NCBI GenBank assembly: GCA_014381785.1
Contig: JACNKZ010000053.1
Location: forward strand, 1 to 43,541
Reading direction: 5' to 3'
Length of the DNA stretch: 43,541 bases
Origin: Kiritimatiellota bacterium
Lineage (GTDB): Bacteria; Verrucomicrobiota; Kiritimatiellia; Kiritimatiellales; Tichowtungiaceae
In this document: one piece after another, positions 1-6,693 of the stretch
Position numbering within the stretch: the first letter of the stretch is position 1
How the letters are laid out: each line of letters opens with the position of its first letter
Notes under the pieces: model-generated
The model's input: only the letters and a program-made list of their open reading frames with translations
The model's database searches: none
What the model was told of the DNA's origin: nothing
Position numbers and translations under genes: made by a program

Positions 1-64
1 CCGACTGCCTCGCTCGCAGAGCGGGGAGTGAGCACAGCGAACGTCAATCCCCCCCTCTCCGCCA
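1..64 (+). repeat. tRNA-Ser-tail repeat, copy A (cut by window edge)
   Basis: Right-hand part of a ~100-bp repeat also present at 121-224 (same strand) and 4044-4143 (opposite strand). It ends in TCAATCCCCCCCTCTCCGCCA-like sequence (last bases at 44-64), which resembles the T-arm, acceptor and CCA end of a tRNA-Ser, but no tRNA can be folded from the rest. Its 5' part lies outside the window. Confidence 0.75.
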
Positions 65-70
65 AACTTT

Positions 71-106
71 ATACCTGTCAGATCGTAAGGTATGGCAGGT
101 TTTTTT
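71..106 (+). terminator. Rho-independent terminator after repeat copy A
   Basis: Stem ACCTGTCA (73-80) pairs with TGGCAGGT (93-100) with one mismatch and is followed by seven T (100-106). It would end a transcript entering from the left, perhaps a tRNA-Ser just outside the window (inference). Confidence 0.65.
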
Positions 107-120
107 GGTGATGAGGTGGT

Positions 121-224
121 GGATGAGAACCGCCGGAGGGGGTTTGAGAGGCGAAGCCGACTGCCTCGCTCGCAGAGCGGGGAGTGAGCACAGCGAACGT
201 CAATCCCCCCCCCCCTCTCCGCCA
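121..224 (+). repeat. tRNA-Ser-tail repeat, copy B (full length)
   Basis: Starts GGATGAGAACC, carries the self-complementary core GGCGAAGCC and the shared block GACTGCCTCGCTC, and ends CTCTCCGCCA. It lies 160 bp downstream of copy A in direct orientation and has the same order of blocks as copy C (4044-4143, minus). It includes a run of twelve C (205-216), longer than in copy A. Confidence 0.75.
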
Positions 225-298
225 TACAGTAGAGTTCGGATACGAACACGCTGTATGACTGGCCGTGAAGCGAGCTGCGCTCTGCTTCACGGAGTCAT
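225..298 (+). other. Two consecutive hairpins upstream of the 42-residue ORF
   Basis: Hairpin 1 (225-255): TACAG pairs with CTGTA and, inside it, GTTCG pairs with CGAAC around a GATA loop. Hairpin 2 (255-298): ATGACT pairs with AGTCAT, then CCGTGAAGC pairs with GCTTCACGG around a 12-nt loop. The two share one base and lie 40 nt before the small gene at 339. No T-run follows, so they are not ordinary terminators. They could be a structured leader or the remains of a mobile hairpin. I recognise no RNA family. Confidence 0.5.
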
Positions 299-338
299 TC
301 CTCTTGTCGAACTCAAAACCTTGTGGAAACATCCATCA

Positions 339-467
339 ATGGGTATCTACGACAGAGATTACATGAAAGCGCCCTCGGCGCGGCCCCCGGTAAAAAAAGC
401 GTCCCTGTGGCAGCGTTTCCGTTTCTGGCTCTGGACGGTCTTTAAACAGAAAAAATCCCGCCGTTAA
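339..467 (+). CDS. Small basic protein, MGIYDRDY-type N-terminus
   Basis: 42 residues. The N-terminus MGIYDRDYMK resembles the short leader that precedes rhomboid-like membrane proteins in Planctomycetes and Verrucomicrobia. A basic/proline linker follows, then a short aromatic segment (FRFWLWTVF, about residues 28-36) and the basic tail KQKKSRR. There is only this one hydrophobic stretch, too short for a full enzyme, so it may be a remnant or a small membrane-associated peptide. The ATG at 339 is chosen because the MGIYDRDY motif begins there; upstream reading in the same frame runs through repeat copy B and looks non-coding. There is no clear Shine-Dalgarno. A strong terminator follows directly at 450-486, supporting a real short transcript. 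Function unknown. Confidence 0.5.
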   Translation: MGIYDRDYMKAPSARPPVKKASLWQRFRFWLWTVFKQKKSRR

Positions 468-486
468 TATTCGGGCGGGATTTTTT
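450..486 (+). terminator. Strong Rho-independent terminator
   Basis: AAAAAATCCCGCC (450-462) pairs perfectly with GGCGGGATTTTTT (474-486), overlapping the last codons of the 42-residue ORF. The A and T flanks make it bidirectional, so it could also stop transcripts arriving from the minus-strand ATPase gene. Confidence 0.85.
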
Positions 487-564
487 AGTTGGCGGAAGAG
501 GAGGGAGGTTGTCATTGCCCTTATTTTATAGGTGTTTCCTGAAATTGGTTCGCTTTTTAGTCAC

Positions 565-627
565 TGCTACGTCTCGCGTCACTCTGAGCGGGCGGAGCAA
601 GCGATAGAGTGCAAGCGGTGGTTAGCT
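565..627 (-). repeat. attC-like recombination site after the AAA ATPase gene
   Basis: Read on the minus strand the site begins AGCTAACCACCGC (R''-like) straight after the ATPase stop codon, contains CACTCTATC...GCTCCGCC...CAGAGTGA, and closes with GCGAGACGTAGC (R'-like, one T short of CGTTAGC). The ends pair imperfectly, as in integron attC sites. The centre closely matches that of the site at 1928-1990, so the two are related. No integron integrase is in the window. Confidence 0.5.
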
Positions 628-628
628 G

Positions 629-1894
629 TTATCCCCTTACTTCACCAAATACTGCATCATTCACCAAAACGCTTCCATCCCCCAGTTTGAGTGCCGCATG
701 TATGACGATCTTTAATTTGGGTGAAACAAATCGGTACGCTGAGTTGAGTTGGTTTTGGCGAATTACAGGGTGGTCACTATTTGCAAGATCCGAAAGGATC
801 TGCGGAACATTTAGCCTCACACCACGAGTTGCTTCCGGGAAAAGTTTCCGAAGAACATTCTCCACTTCCTTAGGGGTGAAGCTAAATTTCCTAATATTAG
901 CAAGCGTGTATAACACCTGATCTCGTCGACGTATTTTGGTGGAGCGCTGATTTAAATTGATTTTTACCGTCGCTAATTCACTGAGGAGATTGCTGCGCAC
1001 CCACTGCAATTTTCCTTCTACAAAACGTGTTTCATCAATGATATTCTCAGCATCCTCGACACAAAGAGCAATCTCAAGACACAATTCATGAAGGTGCTGA
1101 GGAACGCAATCGCAAGAGGTTCTTACTTCTTCTATAAATTGTTCCTGAGAGAAATTTTCGCTCTCCTGCAATCTGTATTTAAGCAGTTTGAAAAAACCTT
1201 TTTCGATGAAATGTTTCACTCCGATCTCGCTCAAAACTGTAACTTCAGGTAGTTCAACTATACGGTTCTTCACAGTATTAGAATTGTCACATCTAGCAAT
1301 AAGTTCGATAAGATCACTCGGAGTACCTACCATTAGAACCCCTAGATGACTTCGAGCATACTCCTCATCATCAGCCAAAAGTATCAGACTACAAAGTTGT
1401 CTTAGGTGCTCCTGATTGTGAACTACGGCCTCGATATTCTCAAAAACTACAACTCCCAGTTTCCTTGAACCGATTTTCCATCGGAAAGCATTCAGTAATC
1501 GGAGATAATTGTCCTGAATAGGAACTACATAGTCCTTTACATGTGATAAGCCCGCATTAACAAAACCAGCATTGACTTTAGCATCTTTGCCTTCTTTGTA
1601 CGATACTGCTCTTGGGCCTGTGAGACTGTCAGCTACCGAGCTGATGACCGCATCGATTGATCCTCGGGATGCTACTTTTGCCATATTGACAGTTATGTAC
1701 GCAATCGACTGGTCCGCAAACACCTTTTTGTACAGCCAACTCTTCCCCGTTCCTGATTCGCCATGCAAAATAATCTGCTTTGAACCAAGCACAGCGCTCT
1801 TAAACCGCTTCTCGAGCTCAGGTCGTGTGATATACATTTCTTTGTTCACCTCATGGGAACGGGGGGTGAAAATTTCTTGTGGTTGGTATGCCAT
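629..1894 (-). CDS. AAA/STAND-like ATPase with C-terminal winged-helix region
   Basis: 421 residues. Walker A GESGTGKS at 45-52; Walker B-like VVVFEN at about 148-153, with Glu in the catalytic position; a sensor-like GVLMVGT at about 185-191. The second half is helical and charged and ends in what looks like a winged-helix fold (about 320-410). The layout is that of ORC/Cdc6-like or STAND ATPases that act as a switch through ATP-driven assembly; the partner is unknown. The ATG at 1894 has AGGAAG about 9 nt upstream. The stop codon touches one attC-like site and the start lies 34 bp from another, so the gene sits like an integron cassette. It is more AT-rich than the core genes, suggesting transfer. 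Many orphan ATPases of this kind are defence genes, but nothing here proves that. Confidence 0.75.
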   Translation of the reverse strand: MAYQPQEIFTPRSHEVNKEMYITRPELEKRFKSAVLGSKQIILHGESGTGKSWLYKKVFADQSIAYITVNMAKVASRGSIDAVISSVADSLTGPRAVSYKEGKDAKVNAGFVNAGLSHVKDYVVPIQDNYLRLLNAFRWKIGSRKLGVVVFENIEAVVHNQEHLRQLCSLILLADDEEYARSHLGVLMVGTPSDLIELIARCDNSNTVKNRIVELPEVTVLSEIGVKHFIEKGFFKLLKYRLQESENFSQEQFIEEVRTSCDCVPQHLHELCLEIALCVEDAENIIDETRFVEGKLQWVRSNLLSELATVKINLNQRSTKIRRRDQVLYTLANIRKFSFTPKEVENVLRKLFPEATRGVRLNVPQILSDLANSDHPVIRQNQLNSAYRFVSPKLKIVIHAALKLGDGSVLVNDAVFGEVRG

Positions 1895-1927
1895 GTGTTT
1901 GCTTCCTAGTATTTCGTGTTAATCACC

Positions 1928-1990
1928 AGCTAACGACCAGCATCACCCTGAACCGGCGGAGCCGGTGATAGAGTGTGTGCTTTGGTTGGC
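1928..1990 (-). repeat. attC-like recombination site between two cassette genes
   Basis: Minus strand: GCCAACCAAAGCA at one end pairs imperfectly with TGCTGGTCGTTAGC at the other, around CACTCTATCACCGGC-TCC-GCCGGTTCAGGGTG. Boxes: GGTTGGC at 1984-1990 and AGCTAAC at 1928-1934 on plus. The 63-bp length and the fold with a core box at each end fit integron attC sites. The ATPase start codon follows 34 bp after the R' box. Confidence 0.55.
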
Positions 1991-1997
1991 TTCCTTT

Positions 1998-2396
1998 TTA
2001 ATGGGCACTCTCTTCTCCAGTGAGCCCGATCTTGATCAGTCGGGATATAATTATACAAACAGAAATCACAGCCAGTTGAAAAAACAACGGGTGGATTGTT
2101 TCAGAAATGTGCGCAAAAAACACCAGTATAAATCCGAACAGAAGGAAGAATACCACTCTCTTCAGATACGATATGTTGCGCTTAAATAGGGGCTTTAAAC
2201 CGAATTGATAGAAACTCCATCCAAAGAATAAGATTGCGGCTATAGCTGCTGCTTTTGCCTGTCCGCCCTCAACAACAAACCCACCTTTTGTGATGAACTG
2301 TGGCGAAAGAAGTATCCGTGTTGATAGAAGTACAATGTAGCAACTCAGACTATTCGGAACCATGTAGATAGAACTCTCCATTGCTATTTTTTCCAC
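1998..2396 (-). CDS. Hypothetical membrane protein, cassette-borne
   Basis: 132 residues, GTG start at 2396 with GGTGAAG about 8 nt upstream; an ATG at residue 6 (2381) is an alternative. At least three hydrophobic segments are visible: about 16-31, 49-66 and a long one at about 81-116. A basic stretch (LFKRNISYLKRVV) lies between the second and third, and the C-terminus is acidic (TGEESAH). No enzymatic motif is visible. It is strongly AT-rich compared with the core genome and is followed by an attC-like site at 1928-1990, so it is probably an integron-type gene cassette. Function unknown; small cassette proteins of this kind are rarely characterised. Confidence 0.6.
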   Translation of the reverse strand: MEKIAMESSIYMVPNSLSCYIVLLSTRILLSPQFITKGGFVVEGGQAKAAAIAAILFFGWSFYQFGLKPLFKRNISYLKRVVFFLLFGFILVFFAHISETIHPLFFQLAVISVCIIISRLIKIGLTGEESAH

Positions 2397-2467
2397 AAAA
2401 GTTCTTCACCAAGTTTAATTGTTTTTTTCATATCAGCAGCCAACAGTTTGTTGTACGGAATTATTCC

Positions 2468-2484
2468 GCCTAACAGAATTAGGC
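2468..2484 (-). other. Short hairpin with an attC core box (GTTAGGC)
   Basis: GCCTAA-cagaa-TTAGGC. On the minus strand it includes GTTAGGC, the canonical integron R' core, 72 bp before the membrane-protein start. It is too short for a complete attC, so it may be a decayed cassette junction. Nothing else is seen between 2397 and 2494. Confidence 0.3.
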
Positions 2485-2494
2485 CGAGTGGAAA

Positions 2495-2671
2495 TTATTC
2501 ACTTAAAGTCAGTTTGGCTCCAGAGTCGAGCCACTGCTGCAGGATGACTTTGCAGTAGTTGCTTTTGCTGATGTGCATGGATAGCGCCCGACGTTCGAGC
2601 TCATCCGCCATTTTCTTGCTCATGTTGATTCCGATGGTTTTGGTTTCTTTTCCGATTGGGTTTGTTGCCAT
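2495..2671 (-). CDS. Ribbon-helix-helix (CopG/Arc-like) small protein
   Basis: 58 residues, ATG at 2671, preceded by a strong AAAGGAAG Shine-Dalgarno. The sequence begins MATNPIGKETKTIGINMSKK: a short basic/polar strand (KTIGINMSKKMADEL) followed by two helices (MADELERRALSM and SKSNYCKVILQQWLDSG), which is the ribbon-helix-helix pattern. Such proteins dimerise and insert the beta-strand pair into the DNA major groove; they are usually antitoxins, plasmid copy-control proteins or small repressors. No toxin gene is adjacent: the gene just upstream on the same strand is a truncated GIY-YIG reading frame 42 bp away. The DNA target is unknown. Confidence 0.65.
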   Translation of the reverse strand: MATNPIGKETKTIGINMSKKMADELERRALSMHISKSNYCKVILQQWLDSGAKLTLSE

Positions 2672-2713
2672 GATTTATCTTCCTTTTTTTAGTTCTTTGG
2701 CATGTATGCAACG

Positions 2714-2848
2714 TCAGGGTGTGGCGGGTGATTCACCGTTAAAATGAGCGGTCAGGCGCTGTTTAAGATTTTCTGTATAGCCGATGTAAAGTTTCCCATC
2801 GGCGTGACTGAAAAGCACGTAAACACAGTATTTTAATTTCACGGGCAC
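2714..2848 (-). pseudogene. GIY-YIG nuclease-like protein, truncated
   Basis: 44 codons from GTG 2848. The text YCVYVLFSHADGKLYIGYTE matches the first strand and helix of single-domain GIY-YIG proteins (UvrC N-terminal/YhbQ type): YVYVL in the GIY position, LYIGYT in the YIG position, then the conserved NLKQRLTAHFNGE. Usual members run to about 80-95 residues and continue with an R-R-P-rich strand and a catalytic Glu region. Here a TGA follows NGESPATP, so the C-terminal half and its catalytic Glu are gone. It is either a decayed gene or a fragment. Translational coupling to the ribbon-helix-helix gene 42 bp downstream is possible. Confidence 0.6.
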
Positions 2849-2945
2849 AAAATGAGTATGCCGCAGGTGATTGCGAAGAATCAATAGAAGATTGGCGCTG
2901 TGAACTCTACTGCATCAAGGAAAAGAAACAATAAAGGACTGGCGC

Positions 2946-3126
2946 GAATGGCACTAAGTTAAGCGCATTTTAACCGCGTTTCAGTAATGTGGGACAGGCT
3001 TCCAGCCTGTCTGCACCTGCTTTGCCGAGCTACAGCAGACAGGCTGGAAGCCTGTCCCACTTTGAAAACACATAGAGTCAGATTCATAGGCATTCGCTTT
3101 AAAAACTCCTTAACTTAGTGCCATTC
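2946..3126. mobile_element. MITE-like element with 18-bp perfect terminal inverted repeats
   Basis: GAATGGCACTAAGTTAAG (2946-2963) is repeated perfectly inverted at 3109-3126. The 181-bp interior has no coding capacity. It holds a second, perfect 26-bp inverted repeat (2989-3014 and 3035-3060) that begins GTGGGACAGGCTTCC, itself internally symmetrical. There is no clear target duplication (flanks GGCGC and GGGTC). The termini look like IS ends, possibly IS4-like (inference), suggesting a non-autonomous element or two nested elements. Confidence 0.65.
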
Positions 3127-3265
3127 GGGTCAGTCCGCCTAATTCGTTGTTTTTGAATTGAGCTTCATGTTTACCTCTGATCTACTGCGACTTATTTAAA
3201 GGGAACATAAATTTAGTTTGAGTAGAAACCGATTCAAGATAAAGAAATCCAGGAGATGAGCACAA

Positions 3266-3359
3266 GATAACGAACTGGGCGAACCGGCCCCTTTCCCGAA
3301 CAAGCGAATTTAGCTCATCGGTCGCTCCACTCCCGAATACCGATTCCGAGACGTTAGGC
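3266..3359 (+). repeat. Probable attC-like site before the plus-strand cassette gene
   Basis: The right end CCGAGACGTTAGGC (3346-3359) carries the canonical GTTRRRY core GTTAGGC (3353-3359). The left end GATAACGAACTGGG (3266-3279) is a weak complement. The next gene's ATG begins 2 bp after the core, typical of integron cassettes. The left boundary is uncertain. Confidence 0.4.
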
Positions 3360-3361
3360 GT

Positions 3362-4006
3362 ATGAACCCCGAAGCGTATAGGCACATTCTTGTAGCGAGC
3401 ACTGCTGGAGGGTTGGCTGGCGCCCTTGTGATATGGAACCGCAGGCGCTCGCATACCGCTGGAAAGAACAAGCTGCGGCGTCTAGTCGTTTTGACCTTGG
3501 GAACCGCTGCGTTTGCCTGTGCGTTAATTGCCTTCAACAAAGCATTCGATACCCAGTCGCACATTTATGCCGCGATGGTCATGATTATTATTACTGGTTG
3601 GTCGGCGGTGTTGAATTCAGTGGCACCACTTCCGGTTCCCCAATTTGTTCTGAGGGTGCGAGCCGGCGAATTTGCAATTCTGCGAGCTCCCTGGACTGGA
3701 GTCCGATTATTCGGAGCATTGTTACGGAGCACGCCCCTTCGCCATTTAGGAGGGCGAGTTTACTTATCGGAGGCGGGTCGGAATCCTTTGGCGGTCCTTG
3801 ATGGCATACACGACGCCCAAAGAGTCCATACTTGGGCGCTACTATTCTGCTGTCCATGGCTGGTGTTTTGGGGCCTGAAGGGGGAGTGGATCTCGATCGG
3901 TTGGGGTTTTGCCGTCCATGTACCACTCAATATCTATCCAGTCTTGCACCTGCGCTATGTCACTTGGAGACTCGAAAAATGTGTGACAAGAATGCCAACC
4001 CCGTAA
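3362..4006 (+). CDS. Membrane protein, resembles CrtO-type glycosyl-carotenoid acyltransferase family
   Basis: 214 residues, ATG 2 bp after a GTTAGGC core box. Hydrophobic segments: about 9-25, 40-58, 69-87 and 155-185. The last third (GRVYLSEAGRNPLAVLD, then two closely spaced hydrophobic stretches, then FAVHVPLNIYPVLHLRY) matches the pattern I associate with the glycosyl-4,4'-diaponeurosporenoate acyltransferase family, whose C-terminus carries a PINLY...QRY motif. The activity is not established: members are often annotated by similarity only, and there are no carotenoid genes nearby. The position straight after an attC-like core suggests a cassette. It ends 38 bp before repeat copy C, so any downstream attC has been lost. 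Confidence 0.55.
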   Translation: MNPEAYRHILVASTAGGLAGALVIWNRRRSHTAGKNKLRRLVVLTLGTAAFACALIAFNKAFDTQSHIYAAMVMIIITGWSAVLNSVAPLPVPQFVLRVRAGEFAILRAPWTGVRLFGALLRSTPLRHLGGRVYLSEAGRNPLAVLDGIHDAQRVHTWALLFCCPWLVFWGLKGEWISIGWGFAVHVPLNIYPVLHLRYVTWRLEKCVTRMPTP

Positions 4007-4043
4007 GGAATTGGCACTCATCATTCGGAAATCCGAAGTAAAC

Positions 4044-4143
4044 TGGCGGAGGAGGAGGGATTGACGGGCTTAGTGAGCCCTCCCCGCTCTGTGAGCGAGG
4101 CAGTCGGCTTCGCCTCGCGACCCCCTGCGGGGTTTCTTCATCC
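4044..4143 (-). repeat. tRNA-Ser-tail repeat, copy C (inverted)
   Basis: On the minus strand it starts GGATGAAGAAACC, contains GGCGAAGCCGACTGCCTCGC as in copies A and B, and ends TCAATCCCTCCTCCTCCGCCA-like at 4064-4044. This closely matches the 3' end of the real tRNA-Ser at 4188-4277, only one base short in the TTCGAATCCC arm. It lies 44 bp downstream of that tRNA in the same orientation. Confidence 0.75.
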
Positions 4144-4152
4144 CTCTCATAC

Positions 4153-4184
4153 GAAAAAACGCCGACCCGTTAAGATCGACGTTT
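4153..4184 (-). terminator. Terminator of tRNA-Ser
   Basis: Minus strand: AAACGTCGA (4184-4176) pairs with TCGGCGTTT with a single mismatch, then a T-run at 4158-4153. It starts 3 nt after the CCA end of the tRNA. Confidence 0.75.
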
Positions 4185-4187
4185 AAT

Positions 4188-4277
4188 TGGCGGAGGAGGA
4201 GGGATTCGAACCCCCGGTGCCCTTGCGAGCACAACGGTTTTCGAGACCGCCACCTTCAACCACTCAGCCACTCCTCC
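4188..4277 (-). tRNA. tRNA-Ser (anticodon CGA)
   Basis: 90 nt with encoded CCA (4190-4188). Acceptor stem GGAGGAG/CTCCTCC, discriminator G. The anticodon stem GCGGT/ACCGT encloses the loop CTCGAAA, so the anticodon is CGA (TCG at 4241-4243 on plus), reading UCG. A long variable arm (TTGTGCTCGCAAGGGCAC) and the T-arm GGGGGTTCGAATCCC confirm a class II serine tRNA. The accessory region lies entirely downstream of its 3' end, the usual side for islands that use a tRNA as attachment site. Confidence 0.95.
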
Positions 4278-4452
4278 GCATAGGATTGAAAAGGGTCTGG
4301 CAAGGTAACACCTCCCCTTTGAAAAATCAACGGCCTGCGGTTCATTTATTTTGCGTTACCGCCCGATAAATCATTGCTGGCCTGCCCGCAGATGCTTATG
4401 CTCCGAAAATCGGAAAAGACAGTCTGTGTCTATCAAATGGAGATAATTCATA

Positions 4453-6612
4453 ATGAAGATAAAAAACACCACTCTCGCACTTGCACTCATTCTTCCGCTG
4501 GCTCTGTTTGCGCAGGATGATGTCTCTACGATCTTTGACGACCTGGCGGAACTGGATCCGGCCTCGGTGGCTCCAGTGACTCCCGCACCGGCTGTCCTCC
4601 CCGAAACACCAACCATCGCCATGCCGAAACCTGCGGAAACACCCGCCCCGTCCCCGCTCACCATTCAAATGCCGCCTCAACAAGCACCCCTGCTCTACAG
4701 CGCGACGGAAAGCGGCGGCGAAACGTTCACCCCGGCGGCGAAACTTGAACCGGAGGAAAGCATCCCGGTGGATATCGAAAGAACTCTCGCCCGCGGTAAA
4801 GAAGCCTACGGCGATGACGACTGGGATAGCGCCCAGCAACTGTTCGAAGCGGTGCTCTACACCGACGCCTACAACAAAACAGCCATCAAATGGCTCGGCC
4901 GCATCGCGGACAAAAAAGCCGGTCGCGAGCTGAAAAGCTACGGCACCACCCGCACCCGCATGCTCGAAGAGGTGCAAGCCGCCTGGAACACCCCCAAGGC
5001 CGAAGGCGAACAGACGGACCCATCCGCCGCTGAGCGCGAGCCGACCGCCGACGAGCTCCGCGCGCAGGCTCTGCGCGAAAAACTCGAGTCCATCAACATT
5101 CCCGCGATCACCTTTCAGGATGCCGACATTCAGCAGGTGGTCCTGGAGCTCTCCGCGCTCTGCCGCAAACTCGACGGCAAGGGCAAGGGCGTCAATCTAG
5201 TGGTGTTCGGCACCTCCGAAACCCTGCTGCCGCCGGTCACCTTCTCCGGAACGGATCTTTCCGCGCTTGAAACACTCGACATCATCACCCAGATGTCCGG
5301 CATGAAATATGAAATCGGTCCCGGCATGGTAAGCCTCACCCCGGTTGATTACGAACCGCCGCAGCAGATGGTCTCCTCCGAGTTCGACCTGATGCCCTCT
5401 GTGGGAAACAAGTTGATGCTGCGCTCCGACAGTGAAACCGCCACTGGACTGATCGATGCACGCGGCTTTTTCGGATCCATCCCCTTCCCGCCCGGCTCCA
5501 GCGCGCAGTTCAACCCCGAGTTCAATCTTCTACTGGTACGCAACTCTCCGAAGCATATCGACAAGATCGAAGCCCTGCTCAGCCACTACAACGAAAAGGC
5601 GCTCGACGAGCGCTCCCGTCAGGTGGAGATCGAAACCAAATTTATTGAAGTCGCCGAAGGCGCCCTCGACGAGCTCGGCTTTGAATGGACCATCGGAGAC
5701 GCCGGCACCTATCTTAACAGCGATACGATTTCCATTCCCGGCGGCCAGAAATTGTTCACCGACACCCTGCGCACCGGGGCCGAGGCGTTTGACTCCGCCG
5801 TCGGCGCGGCAGGGCGGGCCAGCTCGTTTAACAGCTACGGCGGATCGGTAACGGACTCCACCGGCAGCGGCCTGGTCGATACCGCCGGCGAACTGCTGAT
5901 CCAGAAAGTGACGGGAACACCGGTTGATCTGCTGATCCGCGCGCTCGAGCGACAGGCAGGATCCGACCTGCTCTCCGCACCCAGAGTACTCACCAAAAGC
6001 GGCGAAACCGCCTCCATCCACGTCGGCGAAACCCGCTCCTTCCCGACCGCCTACGATGTCATCATCGAACGCTACGCCCAGCCCAGTCTCGTTCCGCTCG
6101 ACTACGAACAGGTTAAAACCGGCGTCATGCTCGAAGTCACCCCCGAGCTCGACCCAGAAAACGGCACCATTGAGCTGAAGCTTGCCCCTGAAATCACCGA
6201 ACTGGCCGGCTACGACGAACAGCATGTCGGCACCATCTGGCCCGAATTCGGAGACGAAGCCCTCGACATGAACAGCGACACCCCGGCGAACAACAACCTG
6301 ATCGACTTTTTGACCGCCCGCGAAGAAAACCGCACCTACAATGCCGACCGTCTGATCGCCCGCCAGCCGATATTCAAAACCCGCAAAGTGGAAACCACCG
6401 TCACCATCGAAGACGGCAGCACCATCGCCATGGGCGGACTGATTAAAGAAAAGCTGGAAACCTTCAAGGACAGTGTTCCGTTCCTTGGAAAAATCCCGCT
6501 GATCGGCCGCCTCTTCCGTTCCGAAGGCGAAAAAACAGTAAAGCGCAACCTGCTGATTTTTGTGACCGCCAATCAGGTCGATGCCGCCGGGTACAAAAAA
6601 GCGGCCGAGTAA
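4453..6612 (+). CDS. Secretin-family outer-membrane pore (Amuc_1098-like / GspD-PilQ type)
   Basis: 719 residues. The signal peptide MKIKNTTLALALILPLALFAQ is followed by a proline-rich linker (about 35-100), a TPR-like helical pair (about 107-150), a secretin N0/STN-type domain (about 215-300, INIPAITFQDADIQQVV) and a secretin C-domain (about 385-705). The C-domain ends with the signature VPFLGKIPLIGRLFR and the final strand RNLLIFVTA. Secretins assemble as 12-15-mers in the outer membrane and pass type II secretion substrates or type IV pili; TPR-plus-secretin proteins of this length are typical of Verrucomicrobia (Amuc_1098 family). The ATG at 4453 has GGAG about 10 nt upstream. It stands alone, with no pilus or inner-membrane T2SS genes in the window. 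The next gene encodes a large exported protein, a possible but unproven client. Confidence 0.88.
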   Translation: MKIKNTTLALALILPLALFAQDDVSTIFDDLAELDPASVAPVTPAPAVLPETPTIAMPKPAETPAPSPLTIQMPPQQAPLLYSATESGGETFTPAAKLEPEESIPVDIERTLARGKEAYGDDDWDSAQQLFEAVLYTDAYNKTAIKWLGRIADKKAGRELKSYGTTRTRMLEEVQAAWNTPKAEGEQTDPSAAEREPTADELRAQALREKLESINIPAITFQDADIQQVVLELSALCRKLDGKGKGVNLVVFGTSETLLPPVTFSGTDLSALETLDIITQMSGMKYEIGPGMVSLTPVDYEPPQQMVSSEFDLMPSVGNKLMLRSDSETATGLIDARGFFGSIPFPPGSSAQFNPEFNLLLVRNSPKHIDKIEALLSHYNEKALDERSRQVEIETKFIEVAEGALDELGFEWTIGDAGTYLNSDTISIPGGQKLFTDTLRTGAEAFDSAVGAAGRASSFNSYGGSVTDSTGSGLVDTAGELLIQKVTGTPVDLLIRALERQAGSDLLSAPRVLTKSGETASIHVGETRSFPTAYDVIIERYAQPSLVPLDYEQVKTGVMLEVTPELDPENGTIELKLAPEITELAGYDEQHVGTIWPEFGDEALDMNSDTPANNNLIDFLTAREENRTYNADRLIARQPIFKTRKVETTVTIEDGSTIAMGGLIKEKLETFKDSVPFLGKIPLIGRLFRSEGEKTVKRNLLIFVTANQVDAAGYKKAAE

Positions 6613-6617
6613 CCGCC

Positions 6618-6680
6618 TTTTCCCAACCCTTGGAAGCGAAAAAGAAGCCGCCATGCTATGGCTTCCAAGGGTTGGAAAAA
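6618..6680. repeat. Inverted pair of the 15-bp palindrome (hairpin after secretin gene)
   Basis: TCCCAACCCTTGGAA (6621-6635, one mismatch to consensus) and TTCCAAGGGTTGGAA (6663-6677, exact) sit in opposite orientations and extend into each other: TTTTCCCAACCCTTGGAAGC (6618-6637) is almost the reverse complement of 6661-6680. The resulting ~20-bp stem has a 23-nt loop. It starts 6 bp after the secretin stop and may act as a terminator or mRNA end, although no T-run follows. Confidence 0.85.
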
Positions 6681-6693
6681 TGGAGCTGAAAAG

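Noticed and set aside
1-224. Possible tRNA-Ser genes in repeat copies A and B
   Set aside because: Only the 3' tail resembles a tRNA; there is no D-arm, anticodon arm or matching 5' acceptor strand.
105-338. Upstream extension of the 42-residue ORF to 120 residues
   Set aside because: The extension is a translation of repeat copy B and the hairpins; the recognisable MGIYDRDY start is at 339.
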